This document shows positions 22,204-33,011 of a stretch of DNA of 64,000 nucleotides, one piece after another. The DNA is taken from NCBI GenBank assembly GCA_029706075.1, contig JAINUG010000052.1:485001-549000 (forward strand), in the 5' to 3' direction. The stretch is from Aldrovandia affinis. Its lineage: Eukaryota > Chordata > Actinopteri > Notacanthiformes > Halosauridae. The notes below the pieces were generated by a model. That model saw only the letters and a list, made by a program, of their open reading frames with translations. It was not told the DNA's origin and ran no database searches. Position 1 is the first letter of the stretch. The number at the start of each line of letters is the position of its first letter. The position numbers were made by a program, and so were the translations under genes.

Positions 22204-22551
22204 AAAGTGTCAGCCTGGGGTCCCAATGTCATTAGAAACTTCTCTGGAGAAAGCTTTTTTTATACATGTTTCAGGACCGCGGGCAGAGGCAGAAACAGAA
22301 TCAAAAGCTGCAGGTTACAATTCAGGACCACTGCTGTTTTACACCTGAAAAAGATGTTTCGCCTATGTTGCCTCAGTAACTATATAACTGAAATAGAGGA
22401 TAACATAACCAATGTATGGCCCCCTCGGATAAGAACATGAGGATATTAAGGATAGGGAGGTACAGACTGCCCAGATGGAAGATACCAGGGTGCAGTATAA
22501 TAAATCTGAGGATATAATTAATAGATTTTTTAGATCATAATGTGAATGATC
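22204..22551. other. No gene; possible upstream part of the CR1 fragment
   Basis: The sequence at about 22430-22551 resembles the A- and G-rich coding style of the CR1 sequence beyond the SINE and may be its upstream part. I cannot prove it. Confidence 0.3.
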
Positions 22552-22905
22552 TGCCTCCCGCGTGGTCCAGTGGTTACAACGTTCAACGCTTTCCACGGTG
22601 ACCGGGGTTCGATTCCCTGTCACGCCAGAGTCGGCTCTGGCCGGGAGTGCCAGCGGGGGCAGCGATTGGCTGTCCGCCCCAGAGAGGGGGGAGGGAAGCC
22701 GACAGGATGTTCGCTGCGCACAGGAGTGGATCTGCAGTACCGGGTTATGATCGACGGCCTGGCGAGTGCCGTCTCGGAGGAGACGATACTTCGCCTTCGT
22801 CACTACCGGTCACAGGGCTACGAACTCACATTACAAGGGGGGGCTATTGAAAATAGCGGGTGTAATTGGCTACCAAATTGGGAGAAAATGGGATAAAATC
22901 TGATA
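22552..22905 (+). mobile_element. tRNA-derived SINE (family B), complete
   Basis: This is the most complete copy of family B. It has an A box (gtggtccagtggttacaac, about 22562), a B box GGTTCGATTCC (about 22606), a body with agcgattggctgtccgcccc and tctcggaggagacgatactt, and a 3' block taccaaattgggagaaaatg. Related copies are at 14240, 14857, 25420, 28951, 31786, 40775, 42448 and 44555. Confidence 0.9.
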
Positions 22906-22919
22906 AAATCAGTTATGTG

Positions 22920-23695
22920 TGGAGGACTAGGACAACATAAGTGTGAGTAAGGCTCTGAAGTTTATGTGTTTAAATGCGAGAAGCATAAAAAATAAATTTT
23001 TGGAACTGGAGGCTGTCATGTTGAATGGGGATTATGACATCGCTGGGATTACTGAAACATGGCTTGGTGCAGCGGATGGGAATGAATATAATGTAGAGGG
23101 GTACAAATTGTTTAGGAAGGATAGAACTAATAAAATAGGAAGGGGAGTTGCCCTTTATGTGAAAGATGATCTTAATGTGCAGGAAATTCCAGGTATTAAC
23201 TCATTCATTCCTTGTGAGGACATCTGGATTAGATTACTGGGAGATCACGAGAAGGGCCTTAATATAGGAGTATGCTATAGACCTCCAGCTTCAGACAGTA
23301 ACATAAATAATATGCTCTTTGGTAACATAAAACAAACCTGTGCTGTAGGAGAGACGATAATAATGGGCGACTTCAATTACCCCTCTATTAATTGGGAGAT
23401 AGTGACAGGTCAAGGTTAAATGTGAAGAGGTGTTTTAGATGTGGTCAACGACTGCTTTTTGGTACAGTCTGTTACTTAGCCTACGAGAGGGAAATCAATA
23501 CTGGATCTGGTTTTGTGTAACAATCCTGATAGAGTGCAGTTATTTTTGATATTTTTTGGCAAGTTAAGACAGCCTCCTCTAACTCTAGAATTTCTCATTT
23601 CAGACGAGCTGACTTTAATAAAATGAGAGAGAATTTAAGTAATATAGATTGGGTAAAACTTCTAGATTGCAGAACTGTGAATGAAAAATGGAGGA
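22920..23695 (+). mobile_element. CR1-clade LINE fragment, endonuclease region
   Basis: An open frame (22943-23419) encodes most of an APE-type endonuclease, the enzyme that nicks the target for reverse transcription. Visible motifs are LNARSIKNKF, AGITETWLG (catalytic Glu), YKLFRKDR, GGVCYRPP-like IGVCYRPP, and MGDFNYP. After a frame break near 23419 the homology continues (SRISHFRRADFNKMRENL) to about 23695. The reverse transcriptase is absent, so this is an internal fragment. The motif set is that of CR1 rather than L2 or L1. Confidence 0.88.
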
Positions 23696-23965
23696 CATAA
23701 TGAGAACATAAGAATACATACTGACAAGAACAGGCCATTCAGCCATCCAGGCTCGTCATGTCCTAATCTAAAGAATATCTAGTACTACATCTAGCCTGCC
23801 TCTAATACCTGATCTGGCAAGCTGTTCCAGGCATTGACAACTCTGTGTAAAAAAAAAAAAATCCTAGTAACCGTACAAAATTTCCCTTTAACAAAATTTC
23901 GACCTGTGGCCTCTTGTTCTGCTAACTACACTTATCTTAAAAAATCTTTGGTAGTTCACTTTGTT
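23696..23965. repeat. Probable dispersed retroposon-type repeat
   Basis: Words such as aacaggccattcagccatcc and ggcaagctgttccaggcatt are, as I recall, shared by an abundant fish repeat family. It directly abuts the CR1 fragment and may be part of a CR1-type 3' region. The class is not established. Confidence 0.4.
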
Positions 23966-24980
23966 AATCCCTTGTGACGAGGGAGTCTGCTAAGCAAATC
24001 AGTAATGAAAGAATGTTATGAGTAACCAAGGCGCAGTGGAAATAAAAGTTTTTGTGTTATGGAAAAAAAGTCACACAGACACTCACAACACACACACACA
24101 CTTACTGTTATCTACACCTGAAACAATGATTATAATTTGTGAGAGAATCAGCATGAGTCTGTCACAGTAAGTCACATGACTAAAGTTTCATGATACTGTA
24201 TGGGCCCTTTTACTATTAACTATGTGAACTTTGACTTTTATTGTAACTTGAGTATTTTACTGTTGTAACTTGAATATTTGATAAGGACCCCAGGAAGACT
24301 AGCCTGTCATTTGCGCGTCGGCTAATGGGGATCCTGAATAAACAATAAACAATATGAATCGCACATGATTGACAGCTGCCTCTCCAATTGACCAAAGGGG
24401 AACTCCAGTTACTGTGGCTTGCCTGGATATGCACAGGAGCACTTATTAATTTATTAATGACCGTGAGAGAGCTAGTCCACGAGAACAGGTCCCTGAAACA
24501 AAACAAAACAACATTTTTAAAAAATGAGTGTTGCAATATGAAAAAATTCTCAGACCAGAGTATGTTGAATGCTATTTGGAACCAGCTTAGTAAGTGATCA
24601 GCATACCTAAGGTGTGTTTTACATTCTCTCATTTTAAACAAAGGAGGAGGGTTAACAAAATATTTGAAAAAAGGGTGCGGGAAGATGAATTAAGAAAAAT
24701 GGCACATGAGGACAAACCTTCAAAACAATGTTTTAGGGCAACTCCCGCATCAAGACACTTACTAGCACGTGCGATTACTCCCCGTGTAATGACACAGCAC
24801 ACACCAGAACGATGCCGACACCCAGGAACACCTCTCACCTCTGGTATGAAACTGTAGGAATGCACTCCTGTTTTTCCTGTGAGCTAAAATCACTGGCAGT
24901 AGGTACAGGGCACAACACAAAGCAAAACAAATCTCCCAGGTAGATAAATGGCTAACTATATATATATCATAGTATAGTAT
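23966..24980. other. No gene; LINE 3'-end-like stretch at 24275-24350
   Basis: 24275-24350 (gaccccaggaagactagc ... aatggggatcctgaataaac) looks like the 3' end of a fish LINE or SINE ending in a short repeated tail. The rest is unassigned. Confidence 0.35.
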
Positions 24981-25080
24981 AACTGTAAACTGAAACATCC
25001 ATGTCTCCTGTAAAAGCCAGAAACAGCTGCGGAGCGCACTTCCCCCCTCCCATCAAACATTGATTCCAGCCGTCCTCCTC
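24981..25080 (-). repeat. Unclassified dispersed repeat, copy 1
   Basis: About 100 bp that recur in inverse orientation at 27655-27759. Shared words include gtgcgctccgcagctgtttc and gatgtttcagttta. The class is unknown. Confidence 0.8.
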
Positions 25081-25419
25081 TCATGTACTATGAGTTGTAT
25101 GCCACCACTCGCTGGGCGCTCCTAGTCATCGTCAGCTAATGACTTAGGCCCAGACTCTAACCTGTGAAGTGTAGGCTATGGAGCTCACCCTGCACCCATG
25201 GCAAGTGCCCTTTACTGACTGAGCCACACGAGAGCTTTTTTACACCTTTTTAAAGTCACATAAAAGGCCCGTTGAACGAAAATAAAGTGGTTTCAATAAA
25301 ATAGAATGAGTGGAATCCAGGCAGGGTTTTATAGGGGTGGTGGTGGGGGGGGGCAGGGCCCACTCAGTGTATCTCGGTCCACTCCACTGCATTTCATGAT
25401 TTTTATTATTAGTTTTAAA
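25081..25419. other. No gene recognised
   Basis: Noncoding sequence; a G-run lies at about 25337-25350. Confidence 0.4.
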
Positions 25420-25625
25420 GATTTGTTTCAAATTTTTCCTCTGTTTTTCTCCCAATTTGGTAGCCAACTACACCCTCTATTTCTTTCAATTTACCCTCAC
25501 CCACAGGCCCGCCGTTCATCCTCGGAGTCAAGACGGCTTCTCCCGTACAGGGACACCTTTCGTATTGAACCGTGGCCGCAGTGGGCAATGCCTTTACCGC
25601 TACACCACCGGAGGCCCCCCGCATT
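25420..25625 (-). mobile_element. SINE (family B), shortened
   Basis: A minus-strand copy: it starts with tttctcccaatttggtagcc (3' end) and ends with the inverse tRNA-like head (attgaaccgtggccg ... gctacaccaccggaggc). The middle is partly missing. Confidence 0.8.
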
Positions 25626-25920
25626 TCACAATTTTATAGTACAGTCTGTAAATAAATATCTAAGTTTAGGGTGATAACGTCCTTGCTACCAGCACAATAA
25701 GCTTTGATTACCATACTTTAATTTTCAAGCTGCACCCCAAATGTTAGCTGAAGTCACTCAGGGCTCGATGTAGCTCAAATTCGGTCAACTGTGCAGTCGG
25801 TAAACTTGACTTGCGAACCATCTGGTAAGCGGTAGCTAGCTAGCCTCGGCAAAACATCTAAGAATATCTCTGCAGTCTTTTCAATGGGCAGCGCCAGCAG
25901 CTTTTTCATTTTCATTTTAA
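25626..25920. other. No gene recognised
   Basis: Noncoding sequence. The word gtagctagctagc occurs here at about 25834 and again at about 26241, on both sides of the inverted-end element. Confidence 0.4.
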
Positions 25921-26227
25921 CGGCCGATTTACACCAAAGGCTACATTCCCGGCACGACTCTAGCCAAGGCCATTTGTTTTCGACGAGGTGGGGCGATGAG
26001 GCGCAATTCTGCCAGTGTGAATCTTGACCCACCATGCCGTTCGCGCAAGTCGAAAATGAATTTAAACCGCCGCAGGAAAAGACAAGCTGGCGGGAAATCT
26101 AATAATATGAGGAGAGGAGGGGGTCATCTCATCGGCAGAATTTTCCCCTCAAGATGGAGGAAAAGTTTTATGATGCCTCAATATATTTACAGAGATCCAG
26201 GAAATCACGTTTGGTGTAAATCGGCCG
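25921..26227. mobile_element. Candidate MITE with perfect 18-bp inverted ends
   Basis: CGGCCGATTTACACCAAA at 25921-25938 is exactly inverted at 26210-26227. The 307-bp element has no transposase frame. I cannot see a clean target-site duplication, so the superfamily is open. Confidence 0.65.
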
Positions 26228-26439
26228 CAAGGCAACCAGTAGCTAGCTAGCAAAATACCTCCCGTGCCGCTCTGCTAGCCACGGTTTGTTACATGGATTT
26301 TGCTTGCCTAAACATGGATGCCTCCTTGCTATATTGGATAGAGCTGAAGCCTACGTCATCGCTGTGTGAAGAGCAGAGGCTGGCCCATGGGTCGAGACAG
26401 CGGCAGGCTATGGCCATGTAGTATCAGGAAGGCTTTGGC
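26228..26439. other. No gene recognised
   Basis: Noncoding sequence between the inverted-end element and a degenerate tandem repeat. Confidence 0.4.
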
Positions 26440-26620
26440 TGATGACACCTGAACCAGGACAAAACACCTGAATTTGGCTCTAATTCCTGAACCAAATACC
26501 TATATCAGCGGAACCGGGCCCTATCGCTCGAAACCAGGCCCTACCAGCTGAACCAGGACCTATCAGCTGAACCAGGACCTATCACCTAAACCAGGTTTCA
26601 ACACCTAAATCAGCTGAACG
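26440..26620. repeat. Degenerate tandem repeat, about 18-20 bp unit
   Basis: Words like cagctgaaccaggacctat recur about nine times with variable divergence. The last copies are the most regular. Confidence 0.75.
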
Positions 26621-27654
26621 AGTTCATGATTCACTTCCACGTCTTGGCCGTCATTGCCTGTATATTCCACAGCTCTGATCCCCATCTCAACTCTAATGTG
26701 CATTCACTCCATCCAAACAGCACATCTCCCCTACTCTACCGTTTATCCATGCCCCCCTGCTCTTCAGACCAAACCCCACAAGCTCTCCTGCAGTCCAGGA
26801 GCACGTTCTCTCTCCCACTGGCTCTGGCACATTTTTGACAGGGAAGGATGATGAGAGAGTGGCTGGTCAGAAAAACTATTTTTGCTCTGTGCAAAAATCT
26901 GCATGAGCGGTTCCTAAGCGAGCTGAGCTTCCTGTGCTTATGTGTCTGCAGAGGGCCTGCACTGCGTGCGTTTAACGTTTATGAGCAGTGGGCTCTGTGT
27001 GTTGATGTTGCATTTATCTGTGTGCCTGTTTGGACAAGAGTGTGTCGTGCCTGATGAATCATACTAAAGTGGATCTGAAAACGCGTGCATGCGCGTTTCT
27101 GTGCGCGCTTTCCTCTGCATTCAGTAGGCCAAGTCGTCTTGGCGACTATAGGAGGCATTGCCAGATCGGTGCGAGGGATGGCCCACCTGCTGTTCGGATG
27201 TCATTCATAATTTATCTTTGCTGCTGTCTCCGGGCGGAGCAGAAGGGCACGGGGAGTCTCCGGATGACTCATTAGACAAAATGTGCACACTCCCAACCAT
27301 CAACATCGCCCCCTAGCTGCCAAAGCTAGTCATCAGTGTTTTTTCCACTCAGTTCAATACACCGTATGCCAAAAAAAAAAAATCTGTGTGCTCCAACACT
27401 AACACCATAAATAGGGATCTGACAGAATGCAATAGAACTGGAAGCTCATGGGGGGGTACTCATAAAGAAATTCAATTTGATTGGACGGTGTCACGGCTTA
27501 TTTTGAGACATAATTCAGGGACCTCCAAGAATATTCTTGAACGTGTGGGGGCTGCAGCCCCTGGGAAATGGGCGCTCAATTTCCACCCTTCTCATTCACA
27601 TATTCATACCCCTTACAATGCCTTGCCAAAGAACAGAGTGTACTTTAGCAAGCA
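26621..27654. other. No gene recognised
   Basis: Ordinary noncoding sequence. An open frame of about 190 codons starting near 27386 runs into the dispersed repeat at 27655 and has no family hallmark. Confidence 0.4.
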
Positions 27655-27759
27655 GGAGGGGGACGGCTGGAATCAATATTTAATGGGAGGGTGTGGGGAG
27701 TGCGCTCCGCAGCTGTTTCTGGCTCTTACGGGAGACGTGGATGTTTCAGTTTACGGTTT
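27655..27759 (+). repeat. Unclassified dispersed repeat, copy 2
   Basis: Inverse partner of 24981-25080 at a distance of 2.6 kb, roughly 85-90% alike by eye. Confidence 0.8.
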
Positions 27760-28849
27760 AACCCTGAAACTCGTACAAAAGCGCCGTTCGCCTAGGGGCC
27801 AGCGTCTACCCCTTATTAGCCGGCGGTTTTCGCATGAGGGTTATGTAAAAAGCCTGCTGGAGCACTGTTACACTGGGGCTGGGGCCTCGGGTTGGGGGGG
27901 GGGGAGCGGGACTGCTGGAAGAGCGGAGAGAAGGTGGATCACACGGGCATTGTGGGAGAATGGAGGTTAGTGTCCATGTCATCAGAGCGGGGGATGAAGC
28001 GGAGAGAAAAGGAGGCCGGGGCTGACCGGCGTGGAGCCTCGCCGCACGACTCAACCGCCATTGTTCGGGCACAGTGCGTGATTAGCACTGCCTTATTCCT
28101 CTTTGTCAAATACTTCTAGTGGCTCTGTGGGCCGGGCACTGCCCACATTGTTCCTGCCACTGCGGTCACACAAAACCATTTGACTGCAGCGGCGCTGTTT
28201 TTAGCAAGCAAAAAAATATATATACGTTAACGGTAGGACAAAGCCGGCCAGCACAAAAGGCACAACAATAGGAGCAGGGCTGACCCCTGAAAACCCCAGA
28301 GACTGGGAGAATGGGGGGGCGGCGGGTGGCCAAGGGTGACGTGTGACCCCTGAGCGCAGTGGGGAGAGGGGATCCCTGCCCAGCGTGTGCCCAGCTGCAG
28401 GGGGCACACGGAGAGCGCGCAGTCACCCGCGTACGTGTATGTAGAGCATGTCTGTTGAGGGCTTGTGTCTGTGTGTGTGCCGTACACGGCTGTACACGTC
28501 CGTTTGTGTGTGTGTGTTGAGCGTGCAAGCATCAGTAACACAATGGATGCATGTATGTGTGGCTTTGAGTCTGCATGCGTGTGTGTGTGACATATCTGTG
28601 CATGTGTACAGTATATGTGTATTTTGGTGTGTCTGGGTTTTATATTAGTGCGCATACAGTATGTGTGTGTGGCGGTTTGTCTGTTCCCATCATGCATTGG
28701 TTGTACGAGACTCGGTTTGCCGCAGAGAGCTCACAGTGCCTCCTTATTCCACCTTTCTTCAACCCAATGGAGGGTGTGCTTTTTACAATCTTTACAACCT
28801 TGCTTTCATTAATGACTATTCCTATGTAATGCTGTTTTGTGCAAACCAC
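27760..28849. other. No gene; GC-rich then TG-rich sequence
   Basis: 27780-28200 is relatively GC-rich. 28430-28670 is TG-rich (gtgtgtg words) but not a clean microsatellite. No exon was supported. Confidence 0.4.
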
Positions 28850-28936
28850 TTTTTTGTACGCTACCTTCCTTGGCCAGGAAAAGAGATGCCAATTTCTACG
28901 TAACTGCCCTGGTTAAATAAAGGACACATTTAAAAT
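28850..28936 (+). repeat. Retroposon 3'-end-like stretch
   Basis: It contains ggccaggaaaagagatgcc and ends cctggttaaataaaggac, an ending I recall from an abundant fish retroposon. It is short and not otherwise supported. Confidence 0.4.
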
Positions 28937-28950
28937 GGTGGTCTTTAAAG

Positions 28951-29240
28951 TGGTCTCCCTGGTGGCATAACGGTAAGAGCGTCCAACTGGAATGCAAGTT
29001 TCCCACTGCAGCTGTGGGGAGTTCCGCTAGGGGGAGGAAATTGGCTGTCTGCCTCAGGGAGGGGGGAGAGAAGCCGGCATGGGCTCACTGCAGAAAAGCT
29101 TCTCTCTGGCTGTATTGGAATCACGGTCGGCAATTAGCGAGTTCAGTCTCGGAGGAGGCGGTTCGTCATTCCTGCCACTACCGATATCAGAAATGGGTTA
29201 GCGGCGGGCTTGTGGGGGAGATGTACACCGCACGGTAAGT
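28951..29240 (+). mobile_element. SINE (family B)
   Basis: The tRNA-like head is decayed (ctggtggcataacggtaaga). The body has aattggctgtctgcctcagg and agtctcggaggaggcggttcg. The 3' gggagaaaat block is missing here. Confidence 0.8.
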
Positions 29241-29384
29241 AACATAATTTTGTCTCTTCCAATAGTACTTTTGCCACATCTAACACCATGTGTAACCTCC
29301 CTATCCCAGTCCATGTCCTCCCTATCCAAGATTTCCTAGAAGGAGAAATGCAAATCTGCACAGCTGCCAAAGGTCCGGGTGATT

Positions 29385-29567
29385 GGGTAACTTTTCCTTC
29401 CCTGTGTTACAGGTATGGTATGCAGCTACCAACAGTGATGTCTGTTGCTGTATTACTGCACTAATCTCTTGCACTAACCATGATTGATCATACCATGTAT
29501 AAATGCACATCTTGTAAGTCGCTCTGGTAAGAGCGTCTGCTAAATGCTTAAAATGTAATGTAAAATG
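29385..29567 (+). mobile_element. L2-clade LINE 3' end only
   Basis: It matches the 3' untranslated region of the L2 copy at 56366-57928 (gtgttacaggtatggtatgc ... cttgtaagtcgctctgg ... aaatgtaatg). No coding part is present, so it is an extreme 5' truncation. Confidence 0.85.
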
Positions 29568-29689
29568 AGATAGTTGGAATAATAGAGGTGGTCAATAATT
29601 GACCACCAAATAGGGAGAAAACCGGGTGAAAAATTGATAAAAATATAGTTATAATAGTAGTTGATATAGTTACGTAATAGTTAATAATA

Positions 29690-30022
29690 GCACCACCCAT
29701 ACGAGCGGACCACCCTCATACAGGTCATGGGTGAGGCGCGGGATGATGGCATCACAGCCCAGCGGTGACATGGGGTGGACGCAAGGCATTCCAAACTGCT
29801 CTATCACATCCAAGGTGATGTCAGATGAAAAACCGGCAGCCCAATGCAGCAGAGAAGCAAAATGCAGGACGATTGCTGTAATCGTGTACAAAGAAGAAAG
29901 GGCTAACGGCCAGGGCTGGTCTGGCAGAGACGGGTTTCAAACCACGTCCCTGATAGGCAGCTCACACTCGTACAGGACCAGCCAAATACGGGTTTGTTAG
30001 ACCGCTACGCTACACCAGCCTC
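29690..30022 (-). mobile_element. tRNA-derived SINE, third family, diverged
   Basis: Read on the minus strand it starts gaggctggtgtagcgtagcg, which fits an A box, followed by a B-box-like GGTTTGAAACC (about 29935). The remaining 250 bp resemble no other copy in the window. Confidence 0.55.
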
Positions 30023-30370
30023 ACAGTGCATGATTTAACGTACTTAATATAATGTTGGTTACAATCTTTTTGCTCATTGCAATTTGGATAATCTAAATAT
30101 GAGCAAACGAGACCTTTATACTCTGTTTTGATTATAATAGATTTTGTGTCGTATATTAAACCGCATGATTACATTTCAATTATGAATATATTGAATTCTG
30201 GTGCTATGACAGTTTTGCATGGTGTGTATTTATCTCATTTGATACAGTAGTTTTCATTTTGCATGCTGTATGGAATTTTGAGCCCAAAATGAGCAGTATA
30301 GCATTTTGCGTTGAGTTTTTCACATTTGAAAAATATTGTGAAAAATGAGTAAAAGCAATTGTAAGAAATG
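30023..30370. other. No gene recognised
   Basis: AT-rich noncoding sequence. Confidence 0.4.
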
Positions 30371-30759
30371 TTAGTATACAGTATGTGTGAGTGTAAGTTT
30401 GTGTGTGTATGTGTGTATTTGTGGGTGTGTGTGTGTGTGAGTATCTGTGTGCATGTGTGTGTATGTGTCTGTGAGTATGTCTGTGTATGTGTGGGTAAGT
30501 GTGTGTGTGTGTGAGTATATCTGTGCATGTGTTGGTGTGAGTGTTTGTGTGTCTGTGTGTGAGTATGTGTGAGTGCGTGTGCGCGAGTATGTCTGTGTAT
30601 GTGTGGGTGAGTGTGTGTGTGGGTGTGAGTGTGTGTGTATGTGTGTGTGGGTGAGTGGGTGTGTGTGAGTGCGTGAGTATATGTGTGTGGGTGAGTGGGT
30701 GTGTGTGAGTGCGTGAGTATATGTGTGTGGGTGAGTGGGTGTGTGTGAGTGTGTGAGTA

Positions 30760-30790
<31 letters not shown>

Positions 30791-30872
30791 TTGGGTATAT
30801 TTGAGTGTGTGAGTATGTACGTGTGTGTCAGTATGTCTGTGTATGTGTTGGTGAGTGTGTGTGGGTGTGTGT
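30371..30872. repeat. TG-rich compound microsatellite
   Basis: About 500 bp of tgtg interspersed with gagta, tctg and gggtgag words. A block with gagtgggtgtgtgtgagtgc recurs three times at about 30652-30740. Long open frames on the minus strand here are repeat artefacts. Confidence 0.94.
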
Positions 30873-31028
30873 ATCTGCCGAATCTCGGTGAGGACAGTCT
30901 GTGTGCTGCTCTCTGAGTGCAGCAGCGTCCGCAGTCTGAATTTGCTCTTTTTTCCCCTCCTACAGATGAAAGTAGAGCAGGCGCATGTGACTGGGAGCTC
31001 TGCTGCTGCTTTGATGTCCTGCCCTCCT

Positions 31029-31043
31029 TTCCCGTCCGCTGGG

Positions 31044-31098
<55 letters not shown>

Positions 31099-31103
31099 AC
31101 TCA
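31029..31103. repeat. CA microsatellite
   Basis: A (CA)n tract with minor interruptions. It faces the TG array at 30371-30872, so the two could pair on one strand. Confidence 0.95.
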
Positions 31104-31785
31104 CAACCCGTCTGCTGGGCACTCAGACATGGAGCTCTTTATACCTGCCTTATAATAACAACATTCCTCACTCTCATGTGTCATTGCCCCAAGCCCGAAA
31201 TAGGGCCGGGGTTTCTCCGCACGATTCCCGCGTTCAGTCCACCTCTGTTTGGAATTTACCTCACACTGTGCACCGTGCAGGCAGCTTCAGTCCAATAAGC
31301 ACCAAAACTAACATGGGAGCATTGATGTGGCCAGACCTCTCCCTGTTTTTAAAGCAGGTTTGCAGCAGACGCATATGAGTTATTGCAAGCACAGATTTGA
31401 TGTGTAGGGCTCTTTGAAGTGCGGGGAGATAGGGGGTGGGAGGGAGAGCTGTTGGTGTCCCACTCTCATATTAACAGCACCTCCCCAGGCCCACTTTAAA
31501 TGGGTGAATTTATTATTTTTATTTCATTTTTTTCCTCTATGAATAAAAAAAAAAAAAAATGTCTGGGCCCCCCTATTCTTCTGTGACTGATTTAATTTCC
31601 TCGTAAATATTATTTAAGGTAACAAACAAGCACGCCCGCTACATAACTACATCATTATTCTTGCACTGCGCGGCCAGTGGGGCGGGTTTTTAAAAACACG
31701 TTGTATTTTTTTGTCAGGGTATTTCATTGCCCTCCTTACACATGGCGGAGGTACGTGGGGTGTAAGGAGAAAAAAACACCATGTC
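31104..31785. other. No gene recognised
   Basis: Ordinary noncoding sequence with an A-run at about 31546-31559. Confidence 0.4.
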
Positions 31786-32055
31786 ATCGTATTACAGCCG
31801 CGGTTCAAAACCCGACTGTGCCAGTCCGGCCCTGGCCGATCAGGGGAGGTGTTTGGCTGTCCGCCCCAGGGACAGGGGGGAGGGTGAGCCGGCACGAACT
31901 CGCCGAGAAGCGCAAAGGTGTCTCCAGGAAGTAGGTGGATGAGTTCCGTCTCAGAGGAGGCGGATCATCGCCGGCGATTCGAAATAAATAGAGGGTAGCC
32001 ACTAAATTGGGAGAAGAATGGGAAAAATAAATATAAAAAAAAAAAAAAAAAGAAA
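31786..32055 (+). mobile_element. SINE (family B) with A-rich tail
   Basis: It keeps a B-box-like gcggttcaaaaccc, tttggctgtccgccccaggg, ctcagaggaggcggatc and ctaaattgggagaagaatgg. It ends in an A-rich tail at about 32034-32055. The A box is decayed. Confidence 0.8.
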
Positions 32056-32711
32056 AAAAGAAGGTTCCAGACTGGACGTGATCACGCGTCACAGGACAGT
32101 GCTGCCAGCCACGATCAAGCACAGCTGAATGACACAGGTCACAGAGTTAACGTTGAAGCCGTCAGGTGTGCACAGGGCACCAACCGGAGCACAGCCACCC
32201 ACGCCTGCCTATTTGGCCACAATCAAAAGGTGTTTGACATCCTGTTTTGGGTAAATACAGGGCAAATGGCTTCCTTTCAGCATTTCGGTAGCGGTGAAGC
32301 GGGTGGGATTTTCATTAGCCGGACGACCTTGCGCAGGGAGCCAGGGTCCAGGGAGCCAGGGTCCTTGCCAGGGGATGGTCAGGCCTGGCTCGGCACTAGC
32401 TCCCGGAGCCGGTTGAGCGACTGAAACTAGGTCACGTTTAAAAAAAAAAAAACTAAACATCTCTCTCTCTCGTGGCTTCACGGCCGCTTTAGGACTCCTG
32501 CTTGGACAAGAAACAAACTTTTCCCCACCCTCGGTCCTGTTCACTCAGCGTGTGGTTATCTGAGCGGAGCCGCTCAGGGAGATCTCAGTGCTTATTATCA
32601 CCTGCTGTTTATTACTTTAATCATCGGCGGGAGCGATGGAGGCTTTCATGGAGCCTGCTGCGTCTTCACTACCCTGTGGGAGCTATGAAGGGAGGTCTGT
32701 TATTCAAACTC
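32056..32711. other. No gene recognised
   Basis: Noncoding sequence; agggagccagggtcc is duplicated at about 32337-32365. Confidence 0.4.
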
Positions 32712-32755
32712 CTCACACACAGACATACTCTTACGTACACATACGCACACACATA

Positions 32756-32796
<41 letters not shown>

Positions 32797-32978
32797 ACAC
32801 ATATATATATGCACACATCCGAACACAGTCTGGATCATGGCATCAGAAAGAATTACAGCAAATGAATAATGAGATATACAGGAAAACATACAAGCACACA
32901 CACACACACACACACACACAAGCACACACACAAGCACACAAGCACAAACACAAGAATACACACACACACACAAGCACA

Positions 32979-33010
<32 letters not shown>
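32712..33010. repeat. CA microsatellite arrays
   Basis: Two CA-rich blocks (about 32745-32810 and 32895-33010) flank about 85 bp of unique sequence. The second block alternates CA with aagcacacacacaagcacaa-type words. Confidence 0.93.

Positions 33011-33011
<1 letters not shown>

Noticed and set aside
21079-22440. Open frame of about 450 codons
   Set aside because: It runs through the 25-bp minisatellite. All plus frames are open because the unit lacks stops in every register. No start context or family feature.
22562-22620. tRNA gene-like A and B boxes
   Set aside because: They belong to SINE heads, which are followed by SINE bodies; none folds as a functional tRNA with a proper acceptor stem. 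The same holds for 15689, 13622, 36595 and 43118.
27386-27970. Open frame of about 190 codons on the plus strand
   Set aside because: It crosses the boundary of a dispersed repeat that also occurs inverted at 24981, and shows no family feature.
30963-31095. Possible exon after a polypyrimidine tract and CAG near 30965
   Set aside because: The downstream frame runs straight into a CA microsatellite with no donor site, so the acceptor-like signal is probably chance.
30235-31122. Open frame of almost 300 codons rich in Thr-His
   Set aside because: A translation of TG/CA microsatellite, not a protein gene.
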